Below, piece after piece: positions 16,746 through 25,308 of a DNA stretch of 35,311 nt. The position numbers were made by a program, and so were the translations under genes. The notes below the pieces were generated by a model. It was given only the letters and a program-made list of their open reading frames with translations. It had not been told where the DNA came from and made no database searches. The first letter of the stretch is position 1. Every line of letters begins with the position of its first letter. Origin of the DNA: Lachnospiraceae bacterium (GTDB taxonomy: Bacteria > Bacillota > Clostridia > Lachnospirales > Lachnospiraceae); assembly GCA_024403335.1 (NCBI GenBank), contig JAKSSA010000026.1:1-35311 (forward strand). The letters are read 5' to 3'.

Positions 16746-19700
16746 TTATTTACCCTGAGTATAAAACTTGAATGCTTCTACTCTGGCCTGCTCACGACTG
16801 ATACCCTTTTCTTCCATCTGGGCAATAGTCATCATCATATTCTTGTAATCATGTGGTACGACCTTCTTAAACTTGGGAAGATAGAAACTGAAATTATCAA
16901 TTATCTCCTTACCCTTCTTTGAGCCTGTCATTCTGACATGATTCTCAATCATTTCCTTAAGTTCAAGTACATCATATTTATTCGTAACAGGTTCAGAAGA
17001 TACCATCTGCTTATTTAACTTTCTGTAAAGAGTTGCTTCGCTGTCAAGAACATAAGCAATACCACCACTCATACCTGCAGCAAAGTTCTTTCCTGTGCTT
17101 CCTAAAATAACAACCCTGCCGCCTGTCATATATTCACAGCCATGATCACCACAGCCTTCTGCAACGGCATATGCACCGGAATTTCTTACAGCAAATCTTT
17201 CGCCTGCAACACCATTAATGTATGCTTTACCACTTGTTGCGCCATACAAAGCAACGTTACCGATAATGATATTTTCGTCCTCTTTGTAATTTGCACCTAC
17301 AGGAGGATAAACTGATAAAGTACCACCTGACAGACCCTTTCCAAAGTAATCGTTACTGTCACCCTGAAGCTTAATTGTTAAGCCTTTTGGAATGAAAGCA
17401 CCAAAGCTTTGTCCGCCTGCGCCATGACAGATAACACTGTAAGTATCCTCTTCAAGCTCCTCACCATAGCGCCTTGTAAGCTCTGCGCCAAGCAAGGTGC
17501 CCAATGATCTGTCCGTATTCTTAATTTCTATTTCAACTTTCTCAGGCTTGATGTCACTTAATGGTGTTACCTTGCTGCCATTTAAACCAAAGGCTTTCAG
17601 TAAAACGCTTTCATCCACAGTCTTCTCAAGTTCAAAGTCATAAGGATTTTTATCATTGTATTTAAAAAGCTTCTTTCCTGTCACACCCTGATTGCCAAAG
17701 TCAGCAACAATAGCAGAAATATCAACCTTTGAAAGATTACCTTCCAAAGCAAGTTCTTTTCTCTTAAGCAAATCAGTTCTGCCTACAAGCTCATCTACCT
17801 TTCGTACACCAAGCTCTGCCATAATCTCACGCAGCTCTTCTGCAATAAAGGTCATGAAGTTTACAATATATTCGGGTTTTCCTGCAAATCTCTTTCTAAG
17901 CTCAGGATTCTGTGTGGCAATTCCAACAGGGCAGGTATCAAGGTTACATACTCTCATCATTACGCAACCCATAGTTACCAAAGGAGCAGTAGCAAAACCA
18001 AATTCCTCAGCTCCTAAAATAGCTGCGATTGCAACATCCCTTCCGCTCATAAGCTTACCATCTGTTTCAAGAATAACCTTGTCACGAAGGCCGTTTAAAA
18101 GCAAGGTCTGATGTGCTTCTGCCAAGCCTAATTCCCAAGGAAGACCTGCATTATGTATTGAGCTTTTAGGTGCTGCACCTGTACCACCATCATAACCTGA
18201 TATCAGGATAACCTGCGCACCTGCTTTGGCAACACCTGAGGCTACAGTACCAACACCTGCTTCTGAAACAAGCTTAACGGATATTCTCGCATCCTTGTTT
18301 GCATTCTTTAAGTCATATATAAGTTCAGCCAAATCCTCAATTGAATATATATCATGATGAGGAGGAGGTGAAATCAATGAAACACCCGGTGTTGAAAGTC
18401 TTGTCTTTGCAATCCAGGGGTATACCTTCTTTCCTGGCAGATGTCCGCCTTCGCCGGGCTTTGCACCCTGTGCCATCTTTATCTGTATTTCCTTTGCACT
18501 TACCAAATACTTACTTGTAACACCAAATCGTCCTGAAGCCACCTGCTTAATTGCAGAACATCTGTTAAGTCCGTCAGGTCCTACTGTAAAGCGTTCTTCA
18601 TCTTCGCCACCTTCACCAGAGTTTGACTTACCCTTTAACATATTCATGGCAATAGCCATTGTCTCATGTGCCTCTTTAGAAATTGAGCCATAGGACATTG
18701 CGCCTGTTTTGAATCTCTTAACAATTTCAGAAGCTGGTTCAACTTCGCTTAAAGGAATAGCCTTCTTTGCTTTCTTAAATTCAAGCAAACCACGAAGATT
18801 GCGAGCTGAGTCCTCTTTGTCAACAAGCTTTGTATATTCTTTGAAAAGCTCAAAATTACCTGTTCTTGTTGACTGCTGGAGAAGATGAATTGTCTGAGGA
18901 TTGTAAAGATGCTCCTCAAAACCGCTTCTCATCTTATGCAAGCCTGTACTGTCCAAAGTGTCATCTGTAGTTAAAGTCAATGGATCAAAGGCCTTGGAAT
19001 GTCTGTATTCAACATCGTTTTCAATATCCTTAATATCAATTCCGCCAATTCTTGAAACAGTTCCTTTGAAATACTTGTCAATTACTGACTTGCTTATACC
19101 TATTGCTTCAAAAATCTTTGCGCCCTGATAAGACTGTATTGTTGAAATACCCATCTTTGAAGCAATTTTGACAATGCCGCCTACTACTGCTTCGTTAAAG
19201 CTTTCTACTGCTGCATAGAAATCTTTATCAAGCATATTCTTTTCAATTAATGTTCTGATAGAATCTTCAACCAAATACGGGTTCACAGCAGAAACACCAT
19301 ATCCAAGCAAGGTCGCAAAATGATGAACTTCTCTTGGTTCACCGCTTTCGAGAATTACCGACAAGCCTGTTCTTTTCTTGGTTCTTACAAGATACTGCTG
19401 CAATGCAGCTACTGCAAGTAAGGAAGGAATGGCAACATGGTTTTCGTCAACCCCTCTGTCTGACAAAATAATAATATTTGCACCATCTCTGTGAGCTCTG
19501 TCAACCTCAACAAACATGTGATCAATCGCTTTTTCCAAAGATGTGTTTTTATAGTAAATTATCGGTACTATCTCAACCTTAAAGCCCTCTACCTTCATGG
19601 ACTTTATCTTAAGCAATTCAACTGAGGTAAGAATCGGTGAAGGAATACTTAACATTCTGCAGTTTTCTTCCTTTTCCTCAAGAATATTACCACTTGAACC

Positions 19701-21326
19701 AAGATAAAGACCTGTTGAAGTAACGATTTTCTCACGAATAGAGTCAATAGGCGGGTTAGTAACCTGCGCAAAAAGCTGCTTAAAGTAATTAAATAACGGC
19801 TGATGTCTGTCAGAAAGAACAGCTAATGGAACATCAACACCCATCGCACCGATACTTTCAGTACCATTAAGTGCCATTGGAAGAATAGAGGTGGTCAAAT
19901 CCTCATATGCATAGCCAAATGCCTTCTGTAATCTTGCAAGTTCTTCATCTGAATAGCTTTCAACTTTCTTGTTGGGAATTTTTTGCTCTGACAAAAAGGT
20001 CATGTTTCTGTCAAGCCATTCACCGTAGGGCTGTTTTAAGGCATATGCGCTCTTTATCTCATCATCATCTATCAGTCTTCCTGAAACAGTATCTACAAGC
20101 AGCATCTTTCCGGGTTTTAAGCGGTCTTTATGCTTAATTCTTTCTTCAGGAATAGGCAAAACACCAACTTCTGATGACAAAATAAGATAATCATCATTTG
20201 TAACATAAAATCTTGAAGGACGAAGACCATTTCTGTCAAGAACAGCACCCATTACATCGCCATCTGAGAATAAAATGGATGCAGGGCCATCCCAGGGCTC
20301 CATCATTGTTGAGTAATATTTATAGAAATCCTTCCTCTCTCTTGACATGGCTTCATTGTTAAGCCAGGGCTCAGGTATTGTTATCATTACTGCCAAAGGC
20401 AAAGGAAGTCCGTTCATTACGAAAAATTCCAAAGTATTGTCAAGCATTGCAGAGTCAGAACCTGATGCACTGACAACCGGAGTTATTTTTGAAAGCTGGG
20501 ATTCAAGGAAGTCAGAATACATGGTCTCTTCTCGTGCTAACATCCTGTCAACATTTCCCTTAATCGTATTAATTTCTCCATTATGAACAATAAATCTGTT
20601 AGGATGTGCTCTCTCCCAGCTCGGATTTGTGTTGGTTGAGAAACGGGAATGAACTATTGCAATTGCAGACTCATAATCCTCATTTTCCAGGTCCTTAAAG
20701 AAAGTACGAAGCTGTCCTACAAGGAACATGCCCTTGTAAACGATGGTTCTTGAAGATAATGAAACGACATAGGTATCTTCGCAGGTCTGTTCAAATACTC
20801 TTCTTACAACATATAATCTGCGGTCAAATTCAAGCCCCTTCTCAAGCTTTGACGGCTTCTTCACAAAGCCCTGAAGAATGCAGGGCATACAGTCAACAGC
20901 TTTTTTGCCTAAAACCTCAGGACTTGTAGGAACTGTTCTCCAGCCTAAAAACTCTAACCCTTCCTTCTGTGCTATTATTTCAAACATCTTCATGGAACGT
21001 TTTCTTTTAAGCTCATCCTGCGGGAAAAAGAACATACCGATGCCATATTCGCGCTCATCACCAAGCTTTATTCCCTCTTCCAAGGCTGCTTTCTTAAAAA
21101 AGCCATGCGAAATCTGGAGCATGATACCAACACCGTCACCGGTTTCACCGGTTGCATCTTTACCTGCTCTGTGCTCAAGATTTTCAACTATTCTTAATGC
21201 ATCACTTACGGTCTGATGAGTTTTAATACCCTTAATACTTACTATTGCACCAATACCGCAGTTATCATGCTCAAATTCTTCACTGTATAAGCCTTTATTT
21301 TGCTGTCGAGAGATATCCTTTTCCAT
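16746..21326 (-). CDS. gltB: Glutamate synthase (NADPH) large subunit
   Basis: 1526 residues, full length. HDNCGIGA shows Cys23 as the amidotransferase nucleophile, which would be exposed by removing a 22-residue propeptide. The central domain and FMN-binding synthase domain follow (PPHHDIYSIEDLAELIYDLK, ISGYDGGTGAAPKSS). The [3Fe-4S] ligands are Cys1121, Cys1127 and Cys1132 (C-X5-C-X4-C). A glycine-rich beta-helix ends the protein (about 1270-1480). Glutamine is hydrolysed at the N-terminal site, and the ammonia tunnels to 2-oxoglutarate. The gene is 37 bp after asnB and 32 bp before gltD, so it is placed under the asnB leader attenuator. Confidence 0.98.
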   Translation of the reverse strand: MEKDISRQQNKGLYSEEFEHDNCGIGAIVSIKGIKTHQTVSDALRIVENLEHRAGKDATGETGDGVGIMLQISHGFFKKAALEEGIKLGDEREYGIGMFFFPQDELKRKRSMKMFEIIAQKEGLEFLGWRTVPTSPEVLGKKAVDCMPCILQGFVKKPSKLEKGLEFDRRLYVVRRVFEQTCEDTYVVSLSSRTIVYKGMFLVGQLRTFFKDLENEDYESAIAIVHSRFSTNTNPSWERAHPNRFIVHNGEINTIKGNVDRMLAREETMYSDFLESQLSKITPVVSASGSDSAMLDNTLEFFVMNGLPLPLAVMITIPEPWLNNEAMSRERKDFYKYYSTMMEPWDGPASILFSDGDVMGAVLDRNGLRPSRFYVTNDDYLILSSEVGVLPIPEERIKHKDRLKPGKMLLVDTVSGRLIDDDEIKSAYALKQPYGEWLDRNMTFLSEQKIPNKKVESYSDEELARLQKAFGYAYEDLTTSILPMALNGTESIGAMGVDVPLAVLSDRHQPLFNYFKQLFAQVTNPPIDSIREKIVTSTGLYLGSSGNILEEKEENCRMLSIPSPILTSVELLKIKSMKVEGFKVEIVPIIYYKNTSLEKAIDHMFVEVDRAHRDGANIIILSDRGVDENHVAIPSLLAVAALQQYLVRTKKRTGLSVILESGEPREVHHFATLLGYGVSAVNPYLVEDSIRTLIEKNMLDKDFYAAVESFNEAVVGGIVKIASKMGISTIQSYQGAKIFEAIGISKSVIDKYFKGTVSRIGGIDIKDIENDVEYRHSKAFDPLTLTTDDTLDSTGLHKMRSGFEEHLYNPQTIHLLQQSTRTGNFELFKEYTKLVDKEDSARNLRGLLEFKKAKKAIPLSEVEPASEIVKRFKTGAMSYGSISKEAHETMAIAMNMLKGKSNSGEGGEDEERFTVGPDGLNRCSAIKQVASGRFGVTSKYLVSAKEIQIKMAQGAKPGEGGHLPGKKVYPWIAKTRLSTPGVSLISPPPHHDIYSIEDLAELIYDLKNANKDARISVKLVSEAGVGTVASGVAKAGAQVILISGYDGGTGAAPKSSIHNAGLPWELGLAEAHQTLLLNGLRDKVILETDGKLMSGRDVAIAAILGAEEFGFATAPLVTMGCVMMRVCNLDTCPVGIATQNPELRKRFAGKPEYIVNFMTFIAEELREIMAELGVRKVDELVGRTDLLKRKELALEGNLSKVDISAIVADFGNQGVTGKKLFKYNDKNPYDFELEKTVDESVLLKAFGLNGSKVTPLSDIKPEKVEIEIKNTDRSLGTLLGAELTRRYGEELEEDTYSVICHGAGGQSFGAFIPKGLTIKLQGDSNDYFGKGLSGGTLSVYPPVGANYKEDENIIIGNVALYGATSGKAYINGVAGERFAVRNSGAYAVAEGCGDHGCEYMTGGRVVILGSTGKNFAAGMSGGIAYVLDSEATLYRKLNKQMVSSEPVTNKYDVLELKEMIENHVRMTGSKKGKEIIDNFSFYLPKFKKVVPHDYKNMMMTIAQMEEKGISREQARVEAFKFYTQGK

Positions 21327-21363
21327 ATTAACCTCGATTCTTTTACAATATTACCCCGATTCT

Positions 21364-22947
21364 TTACATACCGCTTTGTCCGTAGTTTTTGAGTACACGC
21401 GCTGACGGATCATCAACGTCACAGTTCTCCCAGGATTTGTTAGGCATCCAGAAGTCTTTTATCATCTCTGCCTGACCTTCATAATATTTCTCAAAAAGCT
21501 CTCTGTATAACAAAGATTCCTTTGTAAACGGAGTGGCATATGTGTATTTACTGCATTTTTCTTTAAATTCTTCATCTGTATACTTTGATGACGCATATTC
21601 CTTGATATAATCAACCATTGAATGTCCTACTGCATCAGAGAAAGCAGCTTTTTCTCTGAAAAGGATACTTACAGGCAAATAATCGCCATCTTCAAAAGCA
21701 TGTCTTAAAAGATATTTACCTTTGTTGTACTTGTTCATCTTAAGTTCAGGATTGATGCTCATTACATACTTAACAAATTCCAAATCGCCAAAGGGAACTC
21801 TTGCTTCCATTGAGTTTACTGAAATACAACGGTCAGCTCTTAATACATCATACATGTAAAGTTCTCTTAATCTCTTCTCTGCTTCCTTCTGGAATTCCTC
21901 TGCATCAGGAGCAAAGTCAGTATACTTGTAACCGAAAATCTCATCGGAAATTTCACCTGTAAGTAATACTCTTGTATCAGTACTTTCCTTTATCGCCTTA
22001 CAAATAAGGTACATACCCATTGAAGCTCTGATAGTGGTAATATCATATGTGCCAAGTATTTTTACAACCTCTTCAAGAGTATCCAAAACTATTTCTTTAT
22101 TAATAATAATCTCATGATGGTTACTCTTTATGTAATCTGCTACTTCTTTAGCATACTTTAAGTCAATCGCATCCTCATTCATACCGATTGCATAGGTTTC
22201 AATCGGCTTGCCGAGAAGCTTTGTTGAAATAGCACATACAAGTGAGCTGTCAAGACCGCCTGAAAGCAAAAATCCTACCGGAGCATCCGCATCAAGTCGT
22301 TTCTCAACTCCTTTTACGAGTAACTCCTTAATTTTTTTACAGGCAGTCTCCAAATCATCTTCCGAATACTGTTGCCTTGCTGCTAAATCGTTATAACAAA
22401 CAAATTTGCCGTCTGAATAGTAATGTCCGGGAGGGAATGGACTTACTTTTTCACTTAAGCCAACAAGATTCTTAGCCTCACTTGCAAACATAATACAGCC
22501 ATCTTTATCATATGCGTAAAACAAAGGTCTGATACCAATCGGATCCCTTGCCGCAACCAAAGAATTCTTCTCACTGTCATATATAATCATAGCGAACTCG
22601 GCATCAAGCTTTTCAAACATTTTGACACCGTACTTTTCGTACATGGGGAGAATAATCTCGCAGTCGGATTCACTTGAAAATACATATCCTTCCTCAATCA
22701 ACGCAGCCTTTTCAGGTCTGAAACCATAAAGTTCACCGTTACATACCACTGCATTTCCCTTCAAGGTAAAGGGCTGCATGCCGCTTTCCGACAAACCCAT
22801 GATTGATAATCTCTGAAATCCAAGTACTCCTTCGCCAACTTCCAGAATGCGTTCCATATCAGGTCCGCGTGAAATAGTTTTCTCGAAATTATTTCGGAAT
22901 TCCTCCTCTGTTATATTCTTTTTTGACAGTCCCATTATCGAGCACAT
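21364..22947 (-). CDS. asnB: Asparagine synthase (glutamine-hydrolysing)
   Basis: 527 residues. Cys2 (MCSIMGL) is the class II glutaminase nucleophile and must become N-terminal after Met removal. The RLSIMGLSESGMQPF and CNGELYG motifs complete that domain. The synthetase half carries the ATP pyrophosphate loop SGGLDSS (229-235), with SVNSMEARVPFGD further on. It transfers glutamine amide nitrogen to aspartate. AGGAGG lies 8 bases before the start. It is the first gene of asnB-gltB-gltD and is preceded by a promoter and an ANTAR-type attenuator. Placing asparagine synthesis with GOGAT means both draw on glutamine under one control. Confidence 0.97.
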   Translation of the reverse strand: MCSIMGLSKKNITEEEFRNNFEKTISRGPDMERILEVGEGVLGFQRLSIMGLSESGMQPFTLKGNAVVCNGELYGFRPEKAALIEEGYVFSSESDCEIILPMYEKYGVKMFEKLDAEFAMIIYDSEKNSLVAARDPIGIRPLFYAYDKDGCIMFASEAKNLVGLSEKVSPFPPGHYYSDGKFVCYNDLAARQQYSEDDLETACKKIKELLVKGVEKRLDADAPVGFLLSGGLDSSLVCAISTKLLGKPIETYAIGMNEDAIDLKYAKEVADYIKSNHHEIIINKEIVLDTLEEVVKILGTYDITTIRASMGMYLICKAIKESTDTRVLLTGEISDEIFGYKYTDFAPDAEEFQKEAEKRLRELYMYDVLRADRCISVNSMEARVPFGDLEFVKYVMSINPELKMNKYNKGKYLLRHAFEDGDYLPVSILFREKAAFSDAVGHSMVDYIKEYASSKYTDEEFKEKCSKYTYATPFTKESLLYRELFEKYYEGQAEMIKDFWMPNKSWENCDVDDPSARVLKNYGQSGM

Positions 22948-22985
22948 TCCTTCTTCCTCCTTTGTAAGATTTATTTATAAAAAAC

Positions 22986-23026
22986 AAAAAGGCGCCCTGA
23001 AGTAAACTTCAAGACGCCATTGCCTT
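22986..23026 (-). promoter_or_regulatory. ANTAR-type attenuator in the asnB-gltBD leader
   Basis: Antiterminator hairpin: AAGGC (23026-23022), loop AAUGGC (23021-23016), GUCUU (23015-23011), 5 bp; loop A1 and G4 present. Terminator: 12-bp stem pairing 23018-23007 with 23002-22991, loop UUUA, then TTTTT (22990-22986). Bases 23018-23011 are shared. The element begins only 36 bases after the stop codon of the ANTAR gene, so it would also end that gene's transcript when the protein is inactive. Confidence 0.88.
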
Positions 23027-23036
23027 TTGTTGTGGT

Positions 23037-23065
23037 AGTTTAATACGCTAAAGTGTTTTTGTCAA
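23037..23065 (-). promoter_or_regulatory. asnB promoter overlapping the ANTAR gene stop codon
   Basis: TTGACA (23065-23060), a 17-bp spacer and TAAACT (23042-23037). The -35 includes the TGA stop of the ANTAR gene. Transcription would start near 23031-23028, 2-5 bases before the antiterminator hairpin. Confidence 0.75.
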
Positions 23066-23646
23066 GGATAATTTTTTATTATTTCTCTTGCTACATCGGT
23101 CTTACTTATGCACAGATTCATAGCTTTTTTTTCTATATATTTGTGCGCTTCAGGCTCAGTTAATCTCATGTTCTCAATCAAAAGCCATTTTGCACGATTT
23201 ACAAGCCTTATTTCTTCCATCTTTCCTTCTATAGAAAGAGTTTTCTTCTCAAAGCCTCTTAATCTTTCCCTTGTAGCTGCACAAAAGTCCAAAGCCTGAG
23301 AAATGGCCACGCCGGAGGTAGGTTTTGAAAGAGTATATGCACCATAAGGAGTAACCTTGGCTTTTATTTCAGGATAAAGCTCTGAACGAACAAGAATAAG
23401 ACAAACAAGATTTTTATTCTCTGAAAGGTCAATGGCAAACTTTACTCCAAGCTCATCAGGAAGAGGAGTATTGATTATGACATAATCAAACACATTTTCA
23501 AGTATCATTCTCTTAGCGGCTGCAATACTGTCAACCCAGGTTATTGGATTACATTTTCCATTTCCAAGTACCGGTGATAAATTGTCATTAAACTTTTCTG
23601 ATGATGATACAACCAAAGTTTTATATGCTCTCTCCTCAAAAACCAT
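23062..23646 (-). CDS. ANTAR-domain transcription antiterminator with degenerate receiver
   Basis: 194 residues. Residues 1-120 have a response-regulator receiver fold pattern, but the acidic pair after the first strand is missing (VVSSSE) and the phosphorylation site is Asn59 (YVIINTPLPDELG); the late Lys survives in LSKPTS. A short coiled linker leads to an ANTAR domain (about 133-192: RLVNRAKWLLIENMRL, EPEAHKYIEKKAMN, DVAREII). ANTAR proteins such as AmiR, NasR and EutV bind hairpins with an A1/G4 hexaloop and prevent a terminator from forming. Four such elements occur in this window, all before nitrogen genes. As I recall, a comparable protein, NitR, was described beside glnA in solvent-forming Clostridium; I infer a similar role here. 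AAGGAGG lies 10 bases before the start. Confidence 0.93.
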   Translation of the reverse strand: MVFEERAYKTLVVSSSEKFNDNLSPVLGNGKCNPITWVDSIAAAKRMILENVFDYVIINTPLPDELGVKFAIDLSENKNLVCLILVRSELYPEIKAKVTPYGAYTLSKPTSGVAISQALDFCAATRERLRGFEKKTLSIEGKMEEIRLVNRAKWLLIENMRLTEPEAHKYIEKKAMNLCISKTDVAREIIKNYP

Positions 23647-23726
23647 CTGAAGTCTGCCTCCTTTCTTCTTAATTTATTACTTTTGCATTTAATTTCTTTT
23701 TCTGTATTTGTATTTCTTTGCATCTG

Positions 23727-23766
23727 TATATCTGTGTTGTTTGCTATATATCTATGTTGTTTACTA
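23727..23766. repeat. 20-bp tandem repeat in the ANTAR gene leader
   Basis: Units 23727-23746 and 23747-23766 (TATATCTGTGTTGTTTGCTA and its neighbour) differ at two positions. They lie about 80-120 bp before the ANTAR start codon, within the 240-bp gap after the GSI-like gene. Confidence 0.75.
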
Positions 23767-23824
23767 TAGTTTCCTAATCAGCTTTGCATTTATTATTTAC
23801 TTTTTAAATTCTGATTTAGTTTTT

Positions 23825-23898
23825 AAAATGATATATCATTTTTACTTTTACGTATCATTTTTACTTATCATTTTTATTTATCGCTTTTATTTATCATT
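23825..23898. repeat. Palindrome and degenerate TATCATTTTTA repeats after the GSI-like gene
   Basis: A perfect 18-bp palindrome, AAAATGATATATCATTTT, lies at 23825-23842. Irregular copies of TATCATTTTTAYTTA follow (near 23835, 23852, 23866, 23880 and 23892), running into the last codons of the GSI-like gene. There is no clear terminator, so readthrough into the ANTAR gene is plausible. Confidence 0.6.
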
Positions 23899-25107
23899 TT
23901 TTCTGCAGTATGTTCTTATTAACATACTCGGAAAATGCTCTCTGATAAACTCGCTTTCTGAAACAATAAACTTTGCTTCCTCTAAAGACTGTGGAAGCAT
24001 CTCATATTCGTTGACTACAGATTTAGGCATTGTAAAGAAATTAAAATCTGTTTCCTTTGGAAGCTCAAGCTTGTTTAAAACACCATCCAATCCTGCATAA
24101 ATCAAAAGTGCAAAAGCAAGATAGGGATTTGCAGAAGGATCTGCTGAACGAAGCTCTGCTCTTTTATATTCGCCTGTTGCAGCAGGAATTCTTATAAGCT
24201 GTGAACGGTTTTCACTTGACCAGGAAATATATTTTGGAGCTTTGAAAACACCAAGTCTTTTATAAGAAGCTTCTGTCGGATTTAAGAAGGCTGTCATTTC
24301 TTTTGCATGCTTTAATATTCCTGCAATAACTTCAGAAGAAATAACCTCGCCATTTTCACTTTTTACGGAAATGTTGATGTGGAAGCCATTTCCCGGTTTG
24401 TCCTCTAAAGGCTTTGGAGAAAAGTCTGCATAAAGACCGTTTCTTGAAGCAATAGCCTTTACAACAGTAACAAAGGCCATGGCATTATCTGCTGCTGACA
24501 AGGCATCTGAATATCTGAAATCAATTTCATTCTGTCCTGGTCCTTCCTCATGATGTGAGCATTCAGGCACAATATCCATCTGTTCAAGTGTAAGACAAAT
24601 TTCACGTCTTACATTTTCTCCTTTGTCATCAGGTGCCATATCCATATATCCTGCCCTGTCATAAGGAACCTTTGTCACTTCTCCATCTTCATCAAGCTTG
24701 AATAAATAAAATTCCATTTCAGAACCAAAGTAAAAGCTCAGTCCTGCCTTTTTAGCATCCTCAATTGCCCTGATAAGAATACTTCTTGTATCATTTTCGA
24801 AAATGCTTCCATCCGGATTTTTAATTGTGCAGTACATTCTTACTACCTTGCCATGCTCAGGCCTCCAAGGCAGTATCGCAAGTGTATCAGAATCAGGATA
24901 AAGGAATAAATCCGAATGAACCTCACCACCAAAACCACATACAGCAGAAGCATCAATAGCAATACCGTAATTAAAGGCCCTTTCTAATTCACTTGGCATA
25001 ATTGATATATTTTTCTGCTTTCCGAAGACATCGCAAAAAGCAAGACGGATAAATTTAATGTCTACTTCCTGTACAAACTGTATAACTTCCTGCTTCGTAT
25101 ATTTCAT
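23887..25107 (-). CDS. glnA: GSI-type glutamine synthetase-like protein, shortened, flap Glu replaced
   Basis: 406 residues from the ATG at 25107 (MKYTKQEVI), preferred to one at 25146 because the homologous N-terminus starts there and AGGTG lies upstream. GSI enzymes usually have about 440-470 residues. Ligand motifs are kept: GSEMEFYLF, SHHEEGPGQNEIDF, GNGFHINIS, NRSQLIRIP and RAELRSADPSANPYLA. Three things are unusual. The GVNGSG loop before the catalytic His is replaced by DKPGNG; about 30 C-terminal residues are absent; and the flap Glu in the usual GYEAP (Glu304 of B. subtilis, Glu327 of Salmonella) is Lys289 in VFKAPKY. It may be a working but divergent synthetase, or a glutamine/ATP-sensing paralogue that speaks to the ANTAR protein encoded next. 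The gene symbol is by similarity only. Confidence 0.85.
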   Translation of the reverse strand: MKYTKQEVIQFVQEVDIKFIRLAFCDVFGKQKNISIMPSELERAFNYGIAIDASAVCGFGGEVHSDLFLYPDSDTLAILPWRPEHGKVVRMYCTIKNPDGSIFENDTRSILIRAIEDAKKAGLSFYFGSEMEFYLFKLDEDGEVTKVPYDRAGYMDMAPDDKGENVRREICLTLEQMDIVPECSHHEEGPGQNEIDFRYSDALSAADNAMAFVTVVKAIASRNGLYADFSPKPLEDKPGNGFHINISVKSENGEVISSEVIAGILKHAKEMTAFLNPTEASYKRLGVFKAPKYISWSSENRSQLIRIPAATGEYKRAELRSADPSANPYLAFALLIYAGLDGVLNKLELPKETDFNFFTMPKSVVNEYEMLPQSLEEAKFIVSESEFIREHFPSMLIRTYCRKNDK

Positions 25108-25146
25108 AACACACCTGCTTTCCACACCTTTAGTGTTAAATACCAT

Positions 25147-25222
25147 AAAACGATTGAATATTATAAAATTATTATATTATAAAATTATTATAAAATAAAT
25201 GATAGTTTAAAAACGATTGAAT
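25147..25222. repeat. Paired 13-bp direct repeats and AT-rich units upstream of the GSI-like gene
   Basis: AAAACGATTGAAT occurs at 25147-25159 and 25210-25222, 63 bp apart. Between them ATTATAAAATTATT is repeated. The second copy overlaps the presumed -10 (25221-25226), and the first lies in the leader, so they could be operators or leader-RNA sites. Confidence 0.7.
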
Positions 25223-25250
25223 GATAACACAACAAATTTATTATTTTCAA
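25221..25250 (-). promoter_or_regulatory. Putative promoter of the GSI-like gene
   Basis: TTGAAA (25250-25245), an 18-bp spacer and TATCAT (25226-25221) on the minus strand. The leader would be about 105 bases. I find no GGC-AANGNN-GUC hairpin in it. Confidence 0.5.
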
Positions 25251-25308
25251 GAAGGCCAATCAACACTTTTTCCCTAAAAATTCATAAAAAATGCTAATAA
25301 AAAACAAT

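Noticed and set aside
17692..18111. Serine-rich frame of 139 codons opposite gltB
   Set aside because: It lies wholly antisense within the conserved FMN and Fe-S region of gltB and resembles no protein; similar antisense frames occur across all the large genes here.
23037..23060. Hairpin UUUA-GCGUAU-UAAA before the asnB attenuator as a first ANTAR stem
   Set aside because: The six-base loop has G at position 1 and U at position 4, not A1/G4, and it overlaps the predicted promoter, so it would not be in the main transcript.
23825..23900. Possible CRISPR array
   Set aside because: The repeats are short, irregular and without distinct spacers of constant length, and no cas genes are present.
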